Shown in pieces: positions 20,721-31,066 of a DNA stretch of 64,000 bases. Numbering within the stretch: position 1 is the first letter of the stretch; each line of letters starts with the position of its first letter. The stretch spans positions 20,743,415 through 20,807,414 of the forward strand of contig NC_092032.1 in the NCBI RefSeq assembly GCF_042242105.1, in the 5' to 3' direction. Position numbers and translations under genes: made by a program. The notes under the pieces were generated by a model. The model saw only the letters and a program-made list of their open reading frames with translations, was not told where the DNA came from and did no database searches. This DNA is from Pempheris klunzingeri. Taxonomy: Eukaryota; Chordata; Actinopteri; Acropomatiformes; Pempheridae.

Positions 20721-21419
20721 GGAGGGTGCGTGTAAGAAGAGTCACGTGCTGAAGCTGAACACGACGGGGAAGTTTGCCCTGAACATCGTGGACAACCTGG
20801 TGGTGGTTCATCACCAGAGCTCACAGGTCTGGAAGTAGTCAAATTAATTTCCTCACATCCTGATGTACTTGTTCTACATCGCAAAGGGAAATATAAAGTA
20901 GTTTTTGCTGCTCTATATGTATCTAACAGCTGGAAGATCCTTTTGGTTTAACCACAAACAGCCGTTATATCGCTCTCTGCACACACACCAGACTACATTC
21001 ACTAAAACAGGGATTTTAGCTCACAGGACACAGGAGCTGTCAGTCTTCTGCTGCCTCCATCAGTTAGTTCAGATCCAAAATAAGATTTGTATAACACACA
21101 ACAATACAAACAAACAAACCATCTAAAACACCAAAGTCACACAATAACACAAACGAACTAACTGATTGAAGCAGCAGTAGACCAGGAGCTCCTGTGTAAA
21201 ATTAGTGTTTTTGTCAATGGGGTCTGGCGGCTTTGAACTGAATGGCTGTTTGTGGGTTTTAAAAATGATCTGAATACTTTTATTCAAGTTGTTTTTACTG
21301 TGTGTATCAGACGTCGCTGATCTTTGACATCAAGCTGAAGGAGCCAGACTGTGCTGTCAACACACACCAACCTGTCCTACCTGCCCGTTCCATACACCCC
21401 TACAGGATACCACTGTCAG

Positions 21420-21460
<41 letters not shown>

Positions 21461-24400
21461 CAGGTTATTTATAGTGTGCTGCTGAATCTATACTGAGTGT
21501 TTGTTCCTGTTTCAGGTCCAGCAGTTGTTCCCTCTCAGCCTCCAGTACCTTGCCAACTCTGTATCCTTTCACCTGTAATAAAAACAACAAAAATGTTTGT
21601 CTATCAGTTTTTAAACATGCCGCACGCTGACCTTTAACCATTAAACTCCAGACTCTTCCTCCTGGAGCGTCTTCCAGCCCGACATCATCATCAGTGCCAG
21701 CGAAGGTGTGGAAAGAACACACACACTGTCAGCTGTGGACGCTTTGACCAGCTCACATCTCATTATCTATCATTTTATTTTATTTTGATGGATGAAAGTG
21801 GAAGATAAAAACCTGTGAGATCTGTTTTGTTACTACAAATAGCTGTTATATCGCTCTCTTCAAACACACCAGACTCCATTGACAAAAATGGTAATTTTAC
21901 TTCAGGGAAGAGAGATTTAACTTTACAAGGCAGCTGAAGCATAAAAGATGTTTTTCTCTGTCTGACAAATGTTTTCTCCACTTTCCACCATGACGAATTT
22001 TCATATACTTGCTTGTGTTTGTTACCAGTTTATTAAATCACATTGGCGGTAAAGACCAACTATCTTTTATCAACATGTGTAGACGTTATTGTTATTCTGT
22101 CTGAACATATAAATGAGTCTGTCTCTGTGTGTCAGGTTTCTTGTGGTACCTGCAGGTGAAGTTACCTCCAACTGTCAACCTGCTTCAGGACAAAGGAAAA
22201 CTGATGGACTTCCTGCTACGACGGAGAGACTGCAAGATGGTCATCCTGTCTGTCTGCTCGCAGAGTACGTCTGTCTGTCTGTCTGTTAATCAGTTTTTAT
22301 CAAGACACTGCAGAGAAAGTGTGCAGCTGAGGCACAGGAAGCCTCCAAATGTAGAAAATCTTCTTCTGGTGGTCTGTTGGAGCCTTTCTGACCTGAAAAC
22401 AAACCAGTGCTCCTCCATGAAAGCTGCAGTGAAACGAAGCTAAAGTTTCTGTGTGGTTCTTCAGTTCTGGAGGGCGGCGAGAAGGGAAGTCTTCCCGTGG
22501 TGGCGACCGTGTTCGACAAACTCAACCAGGTGTATAAAGAGTACCTGGAGGCGGAGCAGACCTACACCGTGGTGAGTGGCCACACCACAGACCTGCACAC
22601 GCGTTCCTACGAGCCACGTTTGCTTGTTAATCCGACACACTTGCGTCCGCAGGCGATGGAGTCCGGTCCGAGCCGAGGCAGCGCGGCCCACAAACGCCCA
22701 GTCAGAACGCAGGCGGTCATCGACCAGTCGGACATGTACACACACGTCCTGTCGTCGTTCACAGAGAAGAAGGTACGGAAACACATTTAGCACGTTTTGG
22801 CGCCTTTATCCTGATTTTTTTTTTATAGCACATTTCTATAAATGTTATTGGGAGTTCAGAAATCCTTGTGGTCCATTTAGTCTGTTTTATATCCCTCTAT
22901 AATTTTACTTAAAGGAGAAAAAGGGTTCTTATGGGTGAAGACGACTTTTAAATTTCCCCGTCGTGGGACTAAAAAGAACGTTTTATTTTGAACGTCAGTG
23001 AAGCCACAGATCTTCACAACAACAACACTTACTGTAGATATGTGTTGTATCTGGAGTTTCTTCTGCACTCTGAAGTCAAAACGCTGAAGATCAACTGTGT
23101 GGACTTAAAGTTTCATTACAACAACAAAGTCTTTGACGACACAGTTCAGTTTAATCTGAATCTATAAGCTGTTTCCGTTATAATTAAATTAAATGATCTG
23201 CCTGTGTGTGTTCTGCAGGGTGTTTCCCATAAGTTCATCATAGCGGTGCTGATGGAGTACATCCGCTCTCTGAACCAGTTCCAGATCACCGTGCAGGTAC
23301 AAATAAAGACAAATGTCTCTTCCTCAGGTCAAACTTCTCTCTGTGTTCCTACGAGTGTGTTGTTTTGTGTGCTGCAGCATTACCTCTACGAGCTGGTGAT
23401 CAAGACGTTGGTGCATCACAACCTCTTCTACATGCTGCACCAGTTCCTCCAGTATCACGTCCTGAGCGACTCCAAACCGCTGGTGAGCTCCGAAACTGAA
23501 CATTTAAACCATTTCAGCACCGAAAAGTAGTGTACGATCAGGTTTAAAGGGGTAATGCAGATTGTTTGTAGCTTTACATTGCTGTCAAACAAGGAACTGA
23601 AGCTTTACATCTGTCTATGCTCTCTTTCAAACCCACCAGACTCCATTCACAAAAGCAGCTATTTGATGAAAGTGAAGCTGAAGAGCCTTAAAGCTGCATA
23701 ATGTCCAGCAGGAGGCGACTAAACAGAAGCCTGAGAAAATGAGTGTCTGCTCTCAGTCTCTAGTTTACTGTCTTCTTCAGCACAGCAGGATGTTCATGTA
23801 GTAAATTATGGTCCATTTAGAGGAGGAGACACCAGGAAGAGGAGGGGAGGGGCTACCAACCAATTTTTAAAGGTTGGTTCAGATGGAGGCAGCAACTCCT
23901 GAATTCTGTGAGGTAAAATTAGTGTTTTTCTCAATTAAGTCTGGTGGCTTTGAGGAGAGTGAGAGTTCTTTCTCTTTGATCTCTTCAAGCCACCAGACTC
24001 CATTCACAAAAACAGTAATTCTACCTCTCAGAACACAGGAGTTGCCGCTCCACTGTTGCCTCCATCTGTCGGTTAGTTTGTGTTAATGTGTGACTTTGGT
24101 GTTTTAACTTATTGGTACAAATCTGAACTGATGTTTTAGTTCATCAGTGGAGGAAGCGGTAGCAAAACAAACTCCCGTGTTCTGTGACGTAAAATTACTG
24201 TTTTTGTTAATGGAGTCTGGTGGTGGAGAGCTTATAAGACACAAATCAAGTCATATGCAATAATTAATATACCTTATAATGCAACTTTTATTTGAGCTTC
24301 TTACAAAATCACAAGATGACAAATACAGAGATATCAAAACTATTAACTCTTTACTTGTCTTTGCCTTCAGGCCTGTCTGCTGCTGTCCCTGGAGAGTACG

Positions 24401-26357
24401 TATCCTCCTGCACACCAGCTGTCTCTGGACATGTTGAAGGTACCGAGCACACGGGGCTTTAAATAAAGACACGTTATTTAAATTAAGTTATATTTACGTT
24501 TGCTCTGTGTGTTTTTTAGCGTCTCTCCACGGCCAACGACGAGATCGTAGAGGTTCTGCTGTCGAAGCAGCAGGTTCTGGGCGCGCTCAGATTCATCCGC
24601 AGCGTCGGTACGTTTATATTATATTTATCCACCACTAATTAACAGACTTCTTATTCCTACTAAGCGCTAATTGTAACTCATTAATGCTGAGTGTTGGAAC
24701 TGGTCCAGTAGATCACCTCAGCCAGCAGACACCAAACGGGCTGCAATGGCTGCAACGTGATCCTTTGGGACAACTGCACCTGATCACAGTAGGTCCACTA
24801 AAAGAGCTTGTTTGATCCACTGACAGGCTCAGAGTGTTATTCTAAGTGTGTGACAGCATCATGGAAAGGATCCCTACAGAGAGAGACCTGGAAGATCCTT
24901 TTGGTTTAACCACAAACAGCACACACACCAGACTACATTCACTAAAACAGGGATTTTAGAGAACAGGACACAGGAGCTGCTGCTCTGCTGCTGCCTCTTT
25001 CAGGTTGTTTTTTTGTTTGTTGTGTGACTTTGGTGTTTTTAAGGGTTAGTTTGGATCCAACAGAATGTTTCTATAACACACAATAACATATACAAACTAA
25101 CCGATCAAGGCAGCAGTAGCAAGCTAAAATCCCTGTTTTAGTGAATGTAGTCTGGTGTGTGTGCTGTTTGTGGTTAAACCAAAAGGATCTTCCAGGTCTC
25201 TCTCTGTAGGGATCCTTTCCATGATGCTGCCACACACTTAGAATAACACTCTGAGCCTGTCAGTGGATCAAACAAGCTCTTTTAATGGACCTGTTTACGT
25301 TACAGCCGGTTTGGCAGCTGCCGTCTGAGGCCACTGCAAAGTGAACTAACCCTACGCTGGTTTGACTGGGAGCAGGCGGCCATGACAACGTGTCGGCCAG
25401 GAAGTTTCTGGATGCGGCGCAGCAGACCGGAGACCAGATGTTGTTCTACACCGTGTTCAGGTCGTTCCAGCAGAGAAACCAGCGGCTGAGAGGAAGCCCC
25501 GGCTTCAACCCTGGTGAGAAACACACACAGGAGTTAAACCCACTGACAGGGTATTTGTCTTAGATGTCCTAAACATGGAGTTGTCTCCTGCCTCACTGCT
25601 CAGCTGGGTATAAATCAAAGGTTTTTAGTTCTCACCTTATCCATTGTCATGTTGAAAAAAAACAAGATTTATTTTTTTCATGTAGTAAGATGTTGTAGTG
25701 CTTAGCTCAAAGCCACCAAACTCCATTGACAAAAACAGCGATTTTACACGAATAGTTGCTAATCTACTGCTGCCTCGACCCATTAGTTTATGTTCATATT
25801 CTAGCGATATTTTGGTGTTTTAAAGGGTTAGTTCTGATCCGATACAATATGTGTAACACAATAACACTAACTAACGAAATGATCAAGGCAGCAGCAGAGC
25901 AGCAGCTCCTGTGTCCTGTTCTCTAAAACCCCTGTTTTAGTGAATGTAGTCTGGTGTGTGTGCTGTTTGTGGTTAAACCAAAAGGATCTTCCAGGTCTCT
26001 CTCTGTAGGGATCCTTTCCATGATGCTGTCACACACTTTAAAATAACAATTTCAAACCCAAAATATGTAAAAAATGGGGCCCAGGTTTAAAGACTTATCT
26101 GTTCAGTGAATCTCTGACTAAAACCAATGAGAAGGAACTAGTTGAAGTTATTTCCTGGAGTGCAACAAAGCAAGTGATAATTTGTGAAACACACATCACA
26201 TATTAGGATCTAGACTTAGTAGGACTGGATCTTTCTGGTGACCTGACCCTTTAATGTACTTACCTGTGTGCGGGCAGGAGAGCACTGTGAGGAGCACGTG
26301 GTTCACTTCAAGCAGCTGTTTGGGGACCAGGCTCTGATGAAACCCTCCACCGTGTGA
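16718..26357 (+). CDS. rmc1: Regulator of MON1-CCZ1 (RMC1/Mic1), complete 21-exon gene
   Basis: Exons: 16718-16816, 18023-18099, 18646-18730, 18849-18905, 19063-19149, 19573-19713, 20176-20279, 20359-20448, 20721-20826, 21311-21419, 21516-21560, 21652-21705, 22136-22264, 22465-22571, 22653-22772, 23219-23296, 23378-23482, 24371-24439, 24520-24607, 25376-25513, 26278-26357. They total 1968 nt, 655 residues plus TGA, against 657 in human; every phase closes. The N-terminal beta-propeller half contains VFAVRSGGATGVVVKGPDD and MDDKGEVKCIKFS. The C-terminal helical Mic1 domain contains FIIAVLMEYIRSLNQFQ and FYMLHQFLQYHVLSDSKPL. RMC1 is a stable subunit of the MON1-CCZ1 RAB7 guanine-nucleotide exchange complex on late endosomes and is needed for lysosome and autophagosome maturation. 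The exon 7 donor is the GTACGC overlapping the apparent Met-Tyr codons (20280); using it restores the conserved Ile-Tyr-Gly. The exon 9 donor (GTCTGG) is weak. Confidence 0.96.
18170..18600. repeat. Hairpin repeat family copy, rmc1 intron 2
   Basis: Contains CACCAGACTCCATTGAC near 18230, inverted AATGTAGTCTGGTGTG near 18450, and the family's arm phrase CTTCCAGGTCTCTCTCTGTA near 18493. Confidence 0.75.
19400..19465. repeat. Remnant of a common fish retroposon 3' end, rmc1 intron 5
   Basis: CAGCTGGGATTGGCTCCAGC followed by GATGGATGGATG is the recognisable 3' tail of a very abundant teleost retroposon; the middle is decayed. Confidence 0.55.
20451..20488. repeat. (AC)n at the 5' end of rmc1 intron 8
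   Basis: Begins directly at the donor GTAC (20449-20452). It is complementary to the TG tract at the 3' end of the same intron. Confidence 0.95.
20675..20718. repeat. (GT)n at the 3' end of rmc1 intron 8
   Basis: About 22 units ending directly at the acceptor GCAG (20717-20720). It replaces a normal polypyrimidine tract. Confidence 0.95.
20925..21260. repeat. Hairpin repeat family copy, rmc1 intron 9
   Basis: Has CACCAGACTACATTCACTAA, GTTAGTTCAGATCC, AAAACACCAAAGTCACACAA and an inverted TCAATGGGGTCTGGCGG end. Confidence 0.7.
21422..21456. repeat. (AC)n after the rmc1 exon 10 donor
   Basis: Starts at the donor GTAC (21420-21423). Confidence 0.95.
21790..21930. repeat. Hairpin repeat fragment, rmc1 intron 12
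   Basis: Carries AGCTGTTATATCGCTCTCTT and CACCAGACTCCATTGAC, the left-arm phrases of the family; the right arm is missing. Confidence 0.55.
23545..24235. repeat. Nested dispersed repeats, rmc1 intron 17
   Basis: A left end TTAAAGGGGTAATGCAG (about 23545) of the hairpin family is interrupted at about 23700-23870 by a reverse-oriented fragment of the repeat seen at 3493-4320. Further hairpin-family arms follow (CACCAGACTCCATTCAC near 23990, inverted near 24210). This looks like one element inserted into another. Confidence 0.55.
24690..25290. repeat. Full-length hairpin repeat copy, rmc1 intron 19
   Basis: The left arm has GTGTTGGAACTGGTCCAG, then TACAGAGAGAGACCTGGAAG and CACCAGACTACATTCACTAA. 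The right arm gives the inverted series (GAATGTAGTCTGGTGTG, CTTCCAGGTCTCTCTCTGTA). It is very close to the copy at 14454-15095. Confidence 0.75.
25700..26060. repeat. Hairpin repeat family copy, rmc1 intron 20
   Basis: Left-arm CACCAAACTCCATTGAC near 25716; right-arm GAATGTAGTCTGGTGTG and CTTCCAGGTCTCTCTCTGTA near 25940-26010. Confidence 0.7.
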
Positions 26358-26428
26358 ACGACCAAAACACTCACATGGACGGTAGACTGGATCACAGGAG
26401 GCCACCTGACGGAGTGACGAACCAACAC

Positions 26429-26495
26429 GGGGATCGGATCGGATCGGATCAGATCAGATCAGATCAGATCAGATCAGATCAGATCAGATCAGATC
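26429..26495. repeat. (GATCR)n pentanucleotide repeat in the rmc1 3' UTR
   Basis: Four GGATC units then about nine AGATC units, starting about 70 nt after the stop. Every unit holds the palindrome GATC. Confidence 0.9.
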
Positions 26496-26603
26496 GTCGT
26501 GGTTTAAATGCATAAATGGATACACACCCCGGTTCAGGAGACACCTGATCCAGGTTTCTGGTCTCGTGTGCAGGTTCGTCTGGCAAGAAACACTAAAACA
26601 GTC

Positions 26604-26609
26604 AATAAA
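26604..26609 (+). terminator. Candidate rmc1 poly(A) signal
   Basis: AATAAA 247 nt after the rmc1 stop and nine bases before the start of the tandem duplication at 26618. Confidence 0.5.
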
Positions 26610-28529
26610 TAATAACAGATTTATACGTTATCATATCTTTACCTCTTGTGCTTTAATTAGCAGCAGCGTTTATATCCACACCTAAACACCAGGATGTTTT
26701 CATTTCCAGCTGAAGATATATAAATATATATATGATTCAGAAGGAAAAATAAACTTCTCTGCAGTTTTGTGGTTAAAATCCTTTTTAAAATCAGGTGAAA
26801 TGTTTCAGCTCTCACCTGTTTATGACGATGGAGACTTAAAAAATAGTCTTAATATGGTGATTTAAAGATATTATGGCTTTCATTTTTTAAATATCAACAT
26901 TTATTCTTTGTGAAATATGACTTTAATCTCAAAGTATGTACAGTTAGTGAGTATTTAAAGACCGTCTGAATGTGGCGTCTCTGATCTCTGAACTTGGTGC
27001 CGAAAATCTTTCTTTTTGTTCTTTAAATATTTGACTCACTAAAGTGATGAAACACTCTTGTCCAGATATTACGACTTTAGGAATAAATGTTTAGAGAACA
27101 AAGTATTAATACACTATTATTAAACACAGTACTTTTAGACACAAAGTAAACAAACTGTTGTTGAAATATTGAAGCTTTGTTTTCCAATAATTGTGAAATT
27201 ATTCTCTAAATACTGAAACGTTCTCCAAACACGACGCCGTTCTTCCAGAAGTATTAAATCTTGATGCGGTTTCCCACTGCGGCCTGTGATTCTTTATCAG
27301 CGCTTTGGTGGAAACGCTGAGCGACCTGCTGCGTGTCCGGCTGGTTTCAATCCAAGACGCACCTGCACAGGTGATCGGACACCTGGGGGGAGAAAAACAA
27401 GTCAACGGGGAGATCAATAACCAGGTTACTTTGATCTGTAGAAACACCGTTTATCAGGAGTCCTCGCTGTTAGCGGCTCAGGTGATGTCACCTGTTGGGG
27501 GCGGGGCCAGAAGTGTTTTGTACACGTGACATGAACGACATGAACTCTAATGAGTTTTATTTAAAGAATGTTTTGTTTACTAAACTGCACTGTATGAAGT
27601 AACGATGGAAATATATAAATGTTCACATTCTAAACGGCCTTCTGTACAGCTAATAAAGATCAAACTACAGGCGTGTGGTGCCTTCAGGCGTTGGTGTGAT
27701 CATTTGACATGAGGACATTCAGGCCTCTAGAGGATCTAAAGGATCTAAAGGATCATGTAATCATATAAACGTGCAGGAAAGAATCCAACATGTAAACATT
27801 GTTCAGACATTTTACGAATGTTTTCTCACATTGCAAACACTTCTGGAACATTTTAAAGTGTTTGTAGGACTTTTTTAAGTCACTTATGGACAGATTAGGA
27901 ATCATTTTCACACATTTGGTGAATATTTTTCTGAGAATTTCATCAAATCTTTCAGTCGTTTTACTAAAACCTTTTGGAAATGTCCTCATATTTTCCACCC
28001 TTTTTTTCAGACATTGTACTATTCTTTAGTTATTATTATTATTATTTAGTTTTTAAAACCACACAAGGAGAATTTACTGATGTTTTTCACTAATTTTTGG
28101 GATAATTTGAGAAAATGTACTATTATTGTACTATTGTACCAATGTACTATTATTCCCAACATTTTACTAATAATTTGAAGAACACTTTTCTGCGTTTACA
28201 TGGTTTTACACCAAGGGGAACCTGGGCGCAACACAAAAAAGATGACTCCCCCTCTTAACTCGACAGACGCAGCTCAAAACAAGGTGGTTTTACTGAGGAG
28301 TAACTTCAGGGGGAGATTTGACCAAAACAAAACATCTTATTAACCCTTGTATGGTGTTCGGCTCTGTGGGACTCATATTGATGAGTCTGAGTTTGAAAAA
28401 ATGATCAATCGTATCACTTTTCTTTTGATAAAGAACATGAAAACAGATTAAATCGGGTCCAAACAAGGGTTAAACACATCAGCAACATTTCCTAACCCAA
28501 GAAAAATAACCTTTTTAAGCACTTTGGTT

Positions 28530-28735
28530 TCACTCTGCGCATCACATCTGGTTTGCACGCACTGTGTCTAGTGTGTATCACACTTTGTGTTTAGTTTTTT
28601 ACCTGCAACATTTTCTACATTTTTATTTTGCTTATTTGTTTGTTTGTGTTCATGGTGGAGCTCACTTTTACTTCTTTACTATTGTAGCACCACAATTTCC
28701 CCCCGGGATCATAAAGTCTTTCTATCTATCTAGAA
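28530..28735 (+). mobile_element. Probable LINE 3' end, unit 1
   Basis: GCACCACAATTTCCCCCCGG, then ATAAAGTCTTTCTATCTATC, matches the layout of fish non-LTR retrotransposon 3' ends (AATTTCCCC, ATAAAGT, then a TCTA tail). The 5' part is not recognisable. Confidence 0.45.
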
Positions 28736-30756
28736 CACAAAAGGAAATACAGGCCTCTTACCTAAGTGCCTGCCAGAAAACACAGGGGGAAACAGAATCG
28801 GACAGAAAAACGTCTTTACACCTTTACAACTGAAGAGCTCATCACAGGTGAAACCCACAGGTGATTCGTCAGGGTCCCATTGAGAGCTCAGAAGGAGAAA
28901 GGAGTGGGGACGTCTCCACAGGTGCCCCTCTTTAAGATGGACCCCATCAGGTCCTCAGCCAATCCGGAGGCACCACCTGTAATTCAGATAGCGGACAGGT
29001 ACAGGGCAGCGCCACCCTCTGGCAGGGAGGACAACAACACGATGAGCTGGGTCATGACATATGGACTGTTTACTAACTCTCCAAATGTTTTAGCACAGTG
29101 AAGTCGTGGTTTTTGGACATTTTACTGACACTTTCTACGAATATGTTTAGGAAACCTTTTTGGACAATCTACCAGTAACTTTTATAAAAGCTTCCAAATA
29201 ATTTACCAACACTCACCCATTATCTTTTACATTTTTAGGACATTACATTACTTTTTTTTTTACATTTAGGACACACGTTTCAGACATTTCACTGTTTTCC
29301 TGACTTTTTGGACTTTGTACAAGTTTTAAAACCTTTTCAGAGAATTTACTCATTAATTTACTAAACACATTTGACATGCTGCTGCTGCTCTGAAGCTGCA
29401 TGTGAAGAACTAGAGGCCTTAAAGTCACATGAGCGTCGTGTTGGTTGATGGATGGACAGAAAGCTTTTGACAGAACATAGATCATGAAATAAAGACTTCA
29501 CTTGGATCTTTGATGTGACTCTGAGCTGCGTATCATTTCCTCACAATCATCAGTCTCATGGAGCAAATAAGCTGGTTGGGATGAGACCAGACGACCTTCC
29601 TCACCTGATGAACTCACAGTAAAACCACCTGTGAAGGAGTTCACTGTGTTCACTGTGTTCTCTGCGTTCAGGCCGTCCGTCCGTCTGTATTGTTACTGTA
29701 GCGCCTCAGAGTTTTTACACGCCATCAAACAAACTGTGTCTTTCCCTAAAACTGGATATAAAACTAGGTGACATTTTGGAAACAGGACGCCGTTAATCTT
29801 TTAGTATTAATTAATATTTCCCTCATTGTTTCTGACCGTCATGTATTCTGTCACGCTTGTTTTAAAGAATCCACGTGTTTTAAAAAGTTTCTATCTCTTG
29901 TTGATGCTGGAAAGTGAATGTACCTCTAGAGCTGTAAAATGTGCCGGGGCTCTTATTGCTGTTGTTTGACGGTCTTCTGGCAGCCGCTGTTGTGGGAGGG
30001 AAACCCCCCCAACTCAGGCCAGAGACTAAGTGTCCGCCGTCTCCTTCCAGGTTTTTCTCTGAAGAGTCGATCTTCCAAAAAGGCAGCGGCAGACTTCAGA
30101 GTTCAGAGCAGTCCAGGTTTATTGTCGACAAAAAAGCCCAAAGACCTGAACGAGACCAAATCCTGGACAGTTCTGACTAAACGATGCAAAGGTCCCTTCT
30201 TTTCTAGCCCAACATCAGCAGAAGGATCTCATCTGCCTGCCCCCCAGCATCTGCACCCAGCCAGTTAGAATCCACCACACTTCACCAGGAGGAGTTTGTC
30301 CCTCTGGCCTGAATGTGACCGGATCACTTTGTCCTGCCGGGGGAATGATTACTGAGCACTTATTATTCTTATTGATCCCACAGCAGCTCCTGCTGACACC
30401 ATCAGGCTCCAACTCTTCCTCAATACATGTTTTAAAAACAAAGGATTCACTTCACTTTACTCCGTTAGGTTCTGCTTTCCTCTGACGGCATGTTTTACAA
30501 ACACAGTGTAAAAGGACATATTTAAAACTGAGTATGAAACGTGATATTTGGTTACATCCTGGTGACTTTGATTCATTCTCATTGATCGGTTACATGTTCC
30601 ATCACCTTTGTTATCTGATCAACACTCCTGTCATACCGACCATCGTGTTACACATCGTTATCACTTCCTCCTCCATCAAATCAACACTTCATCAATACAT
30701 CCTATTTACATCCTATTTACGAGAGCCAGTCTTGGTTTTGTCCGTGGTGTCCTCCG

Positions 30757-30980
30757 TCAGTCGTCGCTGGATGAAGCTCTCCTCTCCTCCACCTCCCAGT
30801 AACATGGTCCAGTCAGAGCCTCTCCACACACAAGCTGCTGCTGCTGCTTCAACCTCTCTGGATCATCAGGACTCAGATGATCCACTCCTGATGCCTCCAC
30901 CTCACCACTCCCATCTGATGAGAGAAGAAGTCCTACATCAGTGTTTGCAGAGACTCCCTTCATCAGTGTTGCACACACAT
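30757..30980 (-). pseudogene. Degenerate B30.2 (PRY-SPRY) fragment downstream of NLR copy A
   Basis: The minus-strand reading contains ANTDVGLLLSSDG, PDDPERLKQ and CGEALTGPCYWEVEE. These correspond to the PRY and early SPRY motifs that end many fish NLR proteins (an NT..LLLS.D block, YPDHPERF, and C.EGLTGRCYWEVEW). After WEVEE the frame hits a stop and the rest of SPRY (WS.GG, the VYVD block) is missing. No acceptor with a pyrimidine tract precedes it. It lies 3' of the NLR stop and poly(A) signal, so it is probably not translated. Confidence 0.7.
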
Positions 30981-31017
30981 ATTAGCTCATGTCAGTCACA
31001 GAGTTGTGATGTCATTC

Positions 31018-31023
31018 TTTATT
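31018..31023 (-). terminator. Poly(A) signal of NLR copy A
   Basis: Minus-strand AATAAA, 44 nt after the proposed stop codon (31069-31067). Confidence 0.6.
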
Positions 31024-31066
31024 GTGTCTGCTGCTCTTCCTCAGGTTTCTTTGATTTGTTTCCCCG

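Larger units (their letters stand above)
26618..31017. other. Left part of duplication unit 1, no intact gene recognised
   Basis: AT-rich, with degenerate repeats of phrases like TTTACTAA and TTTTCAGAC (about 27740-28160 and 29100-29360), a LINE-like 3' tail and the B30.2 relic. Small frames at 27199-27447 (minus) and 28880-29101 (plus) are conserved in unit 2, but unit 2 is too recent a copy for that to imply coding. I recognise no family in them. Confidence 0.5.

Noticed and set aside
27199..27447. 82-codon minus-strand frame conserved in both units
   Set aside because: The copies are too young for conservation to be informative, and no domain or start context supports it.
29941..30180. 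Frame with a Leu/Ala-rich start resembling a signal peptide
   Set aside because: Begins with GTG rather than ATG, and most of it is deleted from unit 2.
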